From Aquificaceae bacterium (GTDB lineage: Bacteria; Aquificota; Aquificia; Aquificales; Aquificaceae), in the NCBI GenBank assembly GCA_027049085.1, contig JALTVH010000007.1, positions 1 to 7,636 on the forward strand: 7,636 nt of DNA, written 5' to 3'. This document shows, piece by piece, positions 1-6,237 of this stretch (the first letter of the stretch is position 1; each line of letters begins with the position of its first letter). The position numbers and the translations under genes were made by a program. A model generated the notes under the pieces. That model did no database searches. It was not told where the DNA came from and worked only from the letters and a program-made list of their open reading frames with translations.

Positions 1-743
1 CCCTCCTTCTTTTCCTTTCTTTTTCTTATGGAGGAGAAGAAATTGAGGTTCCGAGGGCTGACCTCGTTCTTGGCAAGACCCTGCCCAACCTTACTCTGAT
101 CCTTGACAGCGGTGAAGAAGCCGACCTTCTTGGTCTTTCGTCAGGTAGTCCAGTCATTCTCTCCTTTATTTACACAAGGTGCACCTCTGCATGTCCAATG
201 ATAGTGAGAGGGATAAAGGATGCCCTGAAATCTTCAGGAAATCAGGGTGCAAAGGTGCTTTTGATTAATTTTGACCTCAGAGACAAACCCTCAGACCTCA
301 TAAAGTTCAGAGAGAGGCACAAAATCCCCTCAGATTGGGCAATAGCACTGCTCAGGGAAAAAGACCTGGTTAGATTAACGGGCTTCCTTGACTTTAGGTT
401 CCGGTATGACCAGGAGACCGATATGTTTGCCCATCCCAACGTTCTCGTAATTATTTCGCCCCAGCTCATGGTTTCCGGCTATATGCTTGGGGTAAGATAC
501 AATTCGGAGAAGCTAAGAAGCATTCTTTCCCTCGCCAGGGTAAACAGGGCGGACATTAATCCCGTCAAAGGATTTCTGCTCAGGTGTTTTCGTTACGACC
601 CGGTGACCGGGAAGTACGCAATAGACTGGTCTTTTGTAGCGATGGTCCTGGGCGGAACGATTCCGATAGCAGGGATGTTTTATTTCATATTTCTAAAGGA
701 CGCAATTGCTGGTCTGAGAAGGAGAGGGGAGGCTCGGACATGA
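1..743 (+). CDS. SCO1/SenC family copper/thiol protein with C-terminal membrane anchor (5' end missing)
   Basis: The reading frame is open from the left edge to TGA at 741-743, so the start lies outside the window; ATG 198 is internal because it follows the active-site motif. The first visible residues (LLLFLSFSYG) look like the end of a signal peptide. A thioredoxin-like SCO domain follows, with a CxxxCP copper/thiol motif (CTSACP, cysteine codons at 180-182 and 192-194), an INFDLRD strand typical of the family, and a histidine (432-434) that probably corresponds to the third copper ligand. The end holds a YDPVTGKY motif and one hydrophobic helix (about 627-698) followed by RRR, suggesting a periplasmic domain anchored by a C-terminal helix. 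SCO proteins deliver copper to, or reduce, CuA sites of heme-copper oxidases and sometimes N2O reductase. The real target is not visible; NirS has no copper. Family is confident, role is inference. Confidence 0.85.
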   Translation, partial: LLLFLSFSYGGEEIEVPRADLVLGKTLPNLTLILDSGEEADLLGLSSGSPVILSFIYTRCTSACPMIVRGIKDALKSSGNQGAKVLLINFDLRDKPSDLIKFRERHKIPSDWAIALLREKDLVRLTGFLDFRFRYDQETDMFAHPNVLVIISPQLMVSGYMLGVRYNSEKLRSILSLARVNRADINPVKGFLLRCFRYDPVTGKYAIDWSFVAMVLGGTIPIAGMFYFIFLKDAIAGLRRRGEART

Positions 744-781
744 GACCTTTAAAAAATTTTTCCATATTAATGAATTTATCA

Positions 782-794
782 TCAGAATATCTGA
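782..794. repeat. Short inverted repeat upstream of nirS, possible operator
   Basis: TCAGA-ATA-TCTGA is a perfect 5-bp inverted repeat with a 3-bp spacer, lying 22 bp before the nirS ATG and just upstream of its ribosome binding site. It matches no regulator box that I recognise. It could be an operator or a small structure in the leader RNA; a 5-bp arm can also arise by chance. Confidence 0.25.
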
Positions 795-802
795 AGCAAA
801 GC

Positions 803-809
803 AGGAGGT
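803..809 (+). promoter_or_regulatory. Ribosome binding site of nirS
   Basis: AGGAGGT is a full-strength Shine-Dalgarno sequence, 7 bp before ATG 817. It is the strongest in the window, fits a highly expressed reductase, and fixes the nirS start. Confidence 0.85.
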
Positions 810-816
810 AATTGCC

Positions 817-2460
817 ATGGGTAGACTGACAGGTTTGATCGGTTGGGTAGTTACCTTTGTCTTTGTGAGTTTCATGAATGCGGGTTCCCAGCCACTGACT
901 CCCCAGGAGATGAAAAAGGCTACAAAGATATACTTTGACAGGTGCGCTGGCTGTCACGGAACACTTAGAAAGGGTGCTACGGGACCGCCCCTAACCCCGG
1001 ACATCATGAAAAAAAGAGGGGTAAAGTACATTGAAACGATAATCACCAACGGAACGCCGGGCGGTATGCCCGACTGGGGCAGGCAGGGGATCCTGAGCAG
1101 AGAGGAAATAAAGATCCTTGCCCGTTTCCTGATGGAAAAGCCCCCTGAACCTCCTGTTCTTTCCCTCGGGGACATGCTAAAGTGGTGGAAGGTTTATATC
1201 CCTCCAGAAAAGAGGCCCAAAGAACCCCAGCACAGACTCAACTGGAAAAACTTCATGGGCGTGATCCTCAGGGACGTGGGTAAAGTTGCCATCATTGACG
1301 GCGACACAAAGAAGCTGGTTAGCATTGTTGACACCGGCTTTGCAGTTCACATTTTCAGATCATCGGGTACCGGTCGTTATTTCCTGACCATCGGAAGGGA
1401 CGGCAAGGCAACCCTCATAGACCTCTGGCTCAAAAAACCCAATAAGGTTGCTGAGGTTAAGGTCTGTATCGACGCCAGGTCAATAGACACAAGTAAGTAC
1501 AAGGGAAAGAAGGGAGACTTCATGGACAGACTCGTGATTGTAGGCTGTTACTGGCCTCCCAGCTTTGTCATCCTTGATGGAAAGACCCTTGAGCCCCTCA
1601 AGATAGTAAGCACCAGTGACTATACCTGGGACACCAACGAGTTTGTCAGGGAGTCAAGGGTCGCTTCAATAGTGGCCTCTCACTATGACCCAGAATGGGT
1701 AGTCACAAACAAAGAGGTCGGAAAGGTCCTCCTCGTAAACTACGAGGACGTCTCAAACCTCAGGATTTACCACATTGACGCTGAAAGGTATCTCCACGAC
1801 GGCGGGTGGGATATGTCCAAGAGGTACTTCCTTGTTGCTGCAAACATGAGAAACAAGATCATCGTTATAGACACCAAGGAAAAGAAGTTCGTTGCAGAGA
1901 TTGAGACAGGTGTTAAGCCCCATCCTGGAAGGGGTGCCAACTTCGTTCACCCGCGCTACGGTCCTGTATGGTGTACAGGGCACCTTGGTTCTAACAATAT
2001 CGCATGCATCGGTACCGATCCAAGATACCATTCCCGCTATGCCTGGAAGGTTGTTGCAAACGTTGATCTACCTGGACCGGGTGGTGGAAACCTCTTTATT
2101 AAAACCCACCCCAAATCCCCCCACATCTGGGCCGACCGCCCCCTCAGTTCTGATCCAAAGCTTCAGCGCCAGCTGTACGTGATAGACAAGGTATCCCTTA
2201 AGGTTATCAAAACCATCAACGTGATTGACCTCCTAAGGAAGAAGGGCTACAGAGACGTAGACGGCAGGGTCGTTCACCCTGAGTTTGACAAGTACGGTGG
2301 GGAAGTCTGGGTTTCCGTCTGGGGCAGAAAGGACAAGCCCTCGGCTATTGTGGTTTTTGACGACATGACCATGAAGATCAAAAAGGTCATCACTGGAGAC
2401 TGGGTAAGGACTCCAACGGGCATCTTTAACGTCTATACGACGACCAAAGACATCTACTGA
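817..2460 (+). CDS. nirS: Cytochrome cd1 nitrite reductase NirS (NO-forming)
   Basis: Periplasmic enzyme that reduces nitrite to nitric oxide in denitrification, taking electrons from small c-type cytochromes or cupredoxins. The 547-aa precursor starts with a Sec-type signal peptide (about 1-24). A cytochrome c domain (about 28-107) has CAGCH (C43, C46, H47) and M84 in GGMPDWG as probable axial ligand. The d1 eight-blade propeller fills the rest: H178 in AVHIF is the expected proximal d1 iron ligand, and H327 (HDGGWD) and H369 (HPGRGANFVHP) match the two catalytic histidines of the Pseudomonas enzyme. The C-terminus TPTGIFNVY is also typical. The protein lacks the N-terminal arm that precedes the c domain in P. 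aeruginosa NirS. It has four non-heme cysteines (C217, C244, C386, C397). First gene of the operon; the next gene follows after 9 bp. Confidence 0.97.
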   Translation: MGRLTGLIGWVVTFVFVSFMNAGSQPLTPQEMKKATKIYFDRCAGCHGTLRKGATGPPLTPDIMKKRGVKYIETIITNGTPGGMPDWGRQGILSREEIKILARFLMEKPPEPPVLSLGDMLKWWKVYIPPEKRPKEPQHRLNWKNFMGVILRDVGKVAIIDGDTKKLVSIVDTGFAVHIFRSSGTGRYFLTIGRDGKATLIDLWLKKPNKVAEVKVCIDARSIDTSKYKGKKGDFMDRLVIVGCYWPPSFVILDGKTLEPLKIVSTSDYTWDTNEFVRESRVASIVASHYDPEWVVTNKEVGKVLLVNYEDVSNLRIYHIDAERYLHDGGWDMSKRYFLVAANMRNKIIVIDTKEKKFVAEIETGVKPHPGRGANFVHPRYGPVWCTGHLGSNNIACIGTDPRYHSRYAWKVVANVDLPGPGGGNLFIKTHPKSPHIWADRPLSSDPKLQRQLYVIDKVSLKVIKTINVIDLLRKKGYRDVDGRVVHPEFDKYGGEVWVSVWGRKDKPSAIVVFDDMTMKIKKVITGDWVRTPTGIFNVYTTTKDIY

Positions 2461-2469
2461 GGTGGTGAT

Positions 2470-4128
2470 ATGGCATCTCTCATCTCACAGCGCTCCCTCG
2501 CCCCCTTCCCTTCCCTTTTCCTCTTTTTTTCAGCCCTGATCTTTGCCTCTGAGGGAAGAGATCTTTACCTGAAAAATTGCTCCCTGTGCCATCACGAGGA
2601 GAGGATCGGGAGAACCGGCCCGCCTCTCCTGCCTCAAACACTGAAGGGAAAGTCAACCTCTCAGCTCATGAAAGTCATAAAAGAGGGCATCCCTGGCACC
2701 ACCATGCCTCCCTTTAATAACCTCAGCCGTGAGGAAGTTTTCAAGATCATTGAGTTCCTTAAAAGACCCGCTTCCCGGGTGATCTTTAGCATGAAGGACA
2801 TCAAAAAGTCAAGGGAATTTTACCCGAAGGTTAAAACCCATCAAAAGCCTTCTGACCCGCTAAACACGGTTGTACTTATAGACAGGGGGAAAAGAGAGGT
2901 CGTTATTCTTGAGGGCAGCAGGATTCTCGGGTCTTTCCAGGCAAGGTCAGTGCACGGTGGGGTCAAGTTTACAGCGGATCTCAGACGCTTTTATGTGCCA
3001 TCAAGGGAGGGTTGGATTTACTTATACAGTCTCAAGGAAGGGATCCCTCTCCTGAGGGTGAGACCCTGCGTTTACATGAGGAATATAGACCTCAGAGACG
3101 ATGGTGAGTATGTTGGAGCGCTGTGTGTTCTCCCGCCGTCCCTTGTGATCCTCAGCGGGGACCTGGAGCCTCTGAAGGTTATTCAACTGAAGGGAAGGCC
3201 TTCCGGACTCTACTACCTGAGGACTCAGAAGAAGTTCTTGATAGCCTTCAGAGACAGGTCGGTGATTGGTTTTGCCAGCAAACAGGGAAACTATTTTGAG
3301 GAGAAGATTTCCAGTCCTCTTATGACTTTCACGGTTGAACCTCTTGAAAAATACCTCATCGGAGGAACCGCTGACCGCAGGAGAATGGTTGTATACGACC
3401 TTGAGACCCTCAGGGAGGTTTACTCCGTCCCTGTTGCTTCCCTCCCGCATCTGTTTGCGGGAACTTACTGGTACAGAAAAGGCAACTTTTACTTTGCGAC
3501 AAGGCACAGCGGTTCTGGCGAGGTCAGTATATGGCGTCTTTACCGCTGGAAGCTGGTTGCCAGTGTTGCAACGGACGGAAGGGGATTTTTTGTTAGAACC
3601 TCGCCCCTCACTCCCTACCTCTGGGTTGATTCAGGTAGTTCCAGTTACACACTGATTGATAAGGAAACTTTTAAGGTGAAAAAAATAAAAGTTGCTGGAG
3701 AGGGCAGAGCTACCCACGTTGAGTTTTCAGCGGACGGAAGCCTTGCTTACCTCAGTGTCATAGGAATAGGCCACGGGCTTTATCTAATTGATCCTGTTAC
3801 CCTTGAGAAGAAGGGAAGGATTAAAGCTCTTAGCCCTGCAGGGAAATACAGTCCCCTCTTTAAGACACCCATCCTGAGGGCATCTCTCCTCGGACGGGAG
3901 ATATACATGGAAAAGTGCTGGGGCTGTCACAACCTCAGGAGAAAAGCCTTTGGACCTTCCTTTGAGAGCATAGCCCGCAGGCTCCCGCCGGAGGCTATCC
4001 TCAAAAGGATCCAGCACCCCCCCTCAGACAGGATGCCCTCCTTTGAGCTATCTGATCAGGAAAAGTCAGCACTTTTAGCCCTCTTCAGGTTTCTGAAAGG
4101 GAGAAGCTCCTATGCTCAGGATAAGTGA
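2470..4128 (+). CDS. nirN: NirN-type dihydro-heme d1 dehydrogenase with additional C-terminal cytochrome c domain
   Basis: Three-part periplasmic protein of 552 aa. After a signal peptide (about 1-27) comes a cytochrome c domain with CSLCHH (C37, C40, H41), a GRTGPPLLPQ segment recalling NirN, and M79 (TTMPPF) as likely ligand. A d1-type propeller (about 104-462) keeps the proximal histidine (H162 in SVHGG) and H327 in LPHLFAG, which aligns with NirS H369; the other NirS catalytic histidine is replaced by M285. The propeller ends in SPAGKYSP, close to the PVGKYN end of NirN. A second cytochrome c domain (about 473-546) follows, with CWGCH (C483, C486, H487) and M522 (RMPSF). Ordinary NirN, about 490 aa, lacks this last domain. 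NirN oxidises a d1 propionate side chain to acrylate; the extra heme may relay electrons, as NirC might. A NirF-like or simple NirS-paralogue reading is less likely. The start has GGTGGTGAT just upstream, overlapping the nirS stop. Confidence 0.82.
   Translation: MASLISQRSLAPFPSLFLFFSALIFASEGRDLYLKNCSLCHHEERIGRTGPPLLPQTLKGKSTSQLMKVIKEGIPGTTMPPFNNLSREEVFKIIEFLKRPASRVIFSMKDIKKSREFYPKVKTHQKPSDPLNTVVLIDRGKREVVILEGSRILGSFQARSVHGGVKFTADLRRFYVPSREGWIYLYSLKEGIPLLRVRPCVYMRNIDLRDDGEYVGALCVLPPSLVILSGDLEPLKVIQLKGRPSGLYYLRTQKKFLIAFRDRSVIGFASKQGNYFEEKISSPLMTFTVEPLEKYLIGGTADRRRMVVYDLETLREVYSVPVASLPHLFAGTYWYRKGNFYFATRHSGSGEVSIWRLYRWKLVASVATDGRGFFVRTSPLTPYLWVDSGSSSYTLIDKETFKVKKIKVAGEGRATHVEFSADGSLAYLSVIGIGHGLYLIDPVTLEKKGRIKALSPAGKYSPLFKTPILRASLLGREIYMEKCWGCHNLRRKAFGPSFESIARRLPPEAILKRIQHPPSDRMPSFELSDQEKSALLALFRFLKGRSSYAQDK
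4098..4103 (+). promoter_or_regulatory. Ribosome binding site of nirJ inside nirN
   Basis: AGGGAG lies 8 bp before ATG 4112, within the last codons of the upstream gene. It supports a nirJ start that overlaps nirN by 17 bp and translational coupling of the two. Confidence 0.6.
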
Positions 4129-5203
4129 GTTTGTCAGGCTTGCTTTTGAGGGAAAGAACTACAGACCCCGGGAGGGAATAACCCTGATATGGAACCTCAC
4201 AAAAGCCTGCAATCTAAACTGTGCCCACTGTTACGCCTCTGCTGGAAAGAGGGCAAAGAACGAGCTGAGTACCAGGGAAGTGCTTGAGCTTATTGCTCAG
4301 ATCAAGGGAGCGGGTGTTACTTCTGTCGTCCTGTCAGGGGGTGAACCTCTTATGAGAGAAGACATCTTTGAGATCGGTAAGGCTCTCAAGGAAAGTGGTA
4401 TAAGGACTTTCCTCTCTACCAACGGTCTCCTCATCTCAGAAGAAAACATAGGCGAGATCGCAAGAACCTTTGATTATGTTGGAATAAGCATTGACGGGAC
4501 GCCCCGTGTCCATGATGCCTTCAGGGGTCAAAGGTTTGCCTTTGAAGGCTCTCTAAGATCCCTTGAGCTGTGCCTGAGCTGGCGCTTGAAGACAGGGATC
4601 CGTTTCACCCTGACCGAATTTACCGCAGGTTCCCTTCCCTTTGTCTTTGACCTTGCCTCCGACATCGGTGTGGACAGGCTTTACATATCCCATCTTGTTT
4701 TTTCAGGAAGGGCGAGGGATCTCTCTCAACCGGAAAGGATTGCCCTCAAAAAACTTGTTGAGTTCATCGTTGACTTTGCCCTTGACTGCGTTGAAGAACA
4801 GCGCAGGCCTGATGTTATCACAGGAAATAGCGAACCCGATGCCATAGTCCTCCTTGAGAGGTTCAGCAGGCGGTTTCCAGATAAAACCCCTTACCTGAAG
4901 GAAATCCTTAAAAGCTGGGGAGGCAACAGATCAGGCGAAAATCTTTTCTGTATTACACCCGAAGGACAGGTCAAGCCCGATCCCTTTTTCTTCCACTCGC
5001 TGGGAAGTCTCAGGGAAAGAACCTTTCAAGAGATCATCCGGGGAAACGGAATCTTAACACGGCTCAGGGAAAGGCCCCGCAGGATTAAGGGAAGATGTGA
5101 AGGGTGCAGGTATCTTTCAATCTGCAACGGGGGATCAAGGGCGAGGGCTTACGCCATTTACGGCGACTACTTCATGGAGGATCCGGGATGCTACCTATCC
5201 TGA
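4112..5203 (+). CDS. nirJ: Heme d1 biosynthesis radical SAM protein NirJ
   Basis: Cytoplasmic radical SAM enzyme of 363 aa that acts on didecarboxysiroheme, removing the propionates of rings A and B and leaving the groups that become the keto functions of heme d1. The radical SAM core is clear: CNLNCAHC (C33, C37, C40) binds the SAM-coordinating [4Fe-4S] cluster, GGEP (76-79) belongs to the SAM site, and STNG and SIDGT follow at 102-105 and 126-130. The C-terminal part has a SPASM/twitch-like cysteine set (C280, C329, C332, C338, C360), consistent with an auxiliary cluster. The length is slightly below the usual 380-390 aa. AhbD and other SPASM-type proteins look similar, but the position between nirN and nirF makes NirJ the best call. 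It overlaps its neighbours by 17 and 16 bp. Confidence 0.93.
   Translation: MLRISEFVRLAFEGKNYRPREGITLIWNLTKACNLNCAHCYASAGKRAKNELSTREVLELIAQIKGAGVTSVVLSGGEPLMREDIFEIGKALKESGIRTFLSTNGLLISEENIGEIARTFDYVGISIDGTPRVHDAFRGQRFAFEGSLRSLELCLSWRLKTGIRFTLTEFTAGSLPFVFDLASDIGVDRLYISHLVFSGRARDLSQPERIALKKLVEFIVDFALDCVEEQRRPDVITGNSEPDAIVLLERFSRRFPDKTPYLKEILKSWGGNRSGENLFCITPEGQVKPDPFFFHSLGSLRERTFQEIIRGNGILTRLRERPRRIKGRCEGCRYLSICNGGSRARAYAIYGDYFMEDPGCYLS
5176..5180 (+). promoter_or_regulatory. Ribosome binding site deciding the nirF start
   Basis: GGAGG lies 7 bp before ATG 5188, within the end of nirJ. It favours this start over the in-frame ATG at 5104, which would put 28 mostly polar and basic residues before the hydrophobic signal segment. 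Confidence 0.75.
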
Positions 5204-6234
5204 TCCTTTTGATTCTTTCTGTAACGTGGGCAGAAAGGGTCTTCGTTGTGGAAAGGGAGAGGTCTGCCATCAGCGTTGTGGAAGAGGGGAAGGTTGTCGG
5301 AAGGCTTGAGAACGTTGGTGACATGGCCCACGGCGTCATCAAGTTCAGGGACGGAAAGGGATACATTCTCGGGAGAGATGGAACCCTCACCCTCTTTGAC
5401 CCTGAAGATAGCAGGGTCCTTGCACAGAAAAAGGTCGCAGAGAGTTCTGTTGGGTTTACTTTCTGCGGTGAATGGATTGCTGTTGCGAACTACCAGCCGG
5501 GATCCCTTTCCCTTGTTAGCAGGGACCTCACCTCGGTGAGAGAGTTTTCCTTTGGTTCGAGGGTTGTAGGGGTAAAGGCAAAGGGACCTCTTCTTGTTTT
5601 TTCTCTGATGGACAGAAATGAGGTTGTGGTCTTTAATTGCGTTAAATTGAAGGAGGTTGCAAGGGTAAGGTCCGGTGGATCCCTTCCTTTTGACGCCCTC
5701 TTGAGAGGAGACAGTTACCTTGTAGCCTTCTTTGAGCGGGGAGGATTGGGACTGCTGAATCTGAAGGATTTGTCCTTCAGGAGTGTCAGGGCAGGAACAC
5801 CCGAAGGCATTCCCCTTAAGGTTCCTCACCTCGGACTCTGGGGAATTAAGGGAACAAAAGCTTTCATTCCTGCAGTTGGTGAGAATCGGCTTTACCTTTA
5901 CAGCTTCAGAGAAGAAAGGATCCTCGGATGGGTAGATCTGCCGGGCTACCCTGTCTTTGCTGTTCTTTCACCGGACAGAAGTCAGGTAGTGGTCAATTAC
6001 AGCGGGGAGGCTGAGGATTACCTCAGCCTGATTGATACCGATACTCTTAGGGTAATTAAAACAAAGAGAGCAGGGAAGCGGATAACTCACCTCAGATTTT
6101 CTAAAAATGGTGAGAGACTTTACGTCTCTTCATTCTACGAGAATGAACTCAAAGCGCTCAGACTTCCGGACCTGCAGGTGCTGTGGCGTGTGAAAGTTCC
6201 CACGCCTTCGGGAATCTTTCTCTACGGGGAGTGA
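5188..6234 (+). CDS. nirF: Heme d1 biosynthesis protein NirF
   Basis: Periplasmic d1-type propeller protein without a heme c domain, needed for a late step of heme d1 formation; its exact reaction is debated and it works with NirN. From ATG 5188 it has 348 aa and a short signal peptide, MLPILILLILSVTWA, directly followed by the propeller. H48 in MAHGVIKF aligns with the proximal heme d1 ligand of NirS and NirN, followed by LGRDGTLTLFD. Other family marks are NYQPG (101-105), VPHLGLWGI (H214, aligning with NirS H369), FIPAVG (227-231) and the terminal TPSGIF. No CxxCH is present, and no lipobox cysteine follows the signal, unlike lipoprotein-type NirF. The frame also opens at ATG 5104, but that start is not supported. 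The gene overlaps nirJ by 16 bp and sits 3 bp before nirE. Confidence 0.92.
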   Translation: MLPILILLILSVTWAERVFVVERERSAISVVEEGKVVGRLENVGDMAHGVIKFRDGKGYILGRDGTLTLFDPEDSRVLAQKKVAESSVGFTFCGEWIAVANYQPGSLSLVSRDLTSVREFSFGSRVVGVKAKGPLLVFSLMDRNEVVVFNCVKLKEVARVRSGGSLPFDALLRGDSYLVAFFERGGLGLLNLKDLSFRSVRAGTPEGIPLKVPHLGLWGIKGTKAFIPAVGENRLYLYSFREERILGWVDLPGYPVFAVLSPDRSQVVVNYSGEAEDYLSLIDTDTLRVIKTKRAGKRITHLRFSKNGERLYVSSFYENELKALRLPDLQVLWRVKVPTPSGIFLYGE

Positions 6235-6237
6235 ATT

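Larger units (their letters stand above)
744..816 (+). promoter_or_regulatory. AT-rich intergenic leader, probable nir operon promoter region
   Basis: This 73-bp gap is the only real non-coding space in the window. It is much more AT-rich than the flanking genes, with an A6T5 run at 751-761 and a TATTAA at 765-770 that could serve as a -10 element. I see no good -35 hexamer at the proper distance and no clear FNR/DNR-type TTGAT-N4-ATCAA box. A promoter is inferred mainly because nirS, usually highly expressed and nitrite/NO controlled, begins here. The possibility that transcription reads through from the SCO gene cannot be excluded. Confidence 0.35.

Noticed and set aside
198..743. SCO gene starting at ATG 198.
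   Set aside because: The frame is open to the left edge and the CxxxC active site lies before this ATG, so it is internal.
711..761. GGTCT at 711-715 and AGACC at 743-747 followed by a T run, as a terminator of the SCO gene.
   Set aside because: The stem has only 5 bp with a 27-nt loop and lies mostly within the coding end; too weak for a terminator.
3022..3507. A 161-codon minus-strand open frame inside nirN.
   Set aside because: It overlaps the d1 propeller coding region completely and has no recognisable motif or ribosome binding site.
5104..5187. A longer nirF from ATG 5104 (376 aa).
   Set aside because: It would add a polar, basic extension before the signal peptide and lacks the GGAGG found before ATG 5188.
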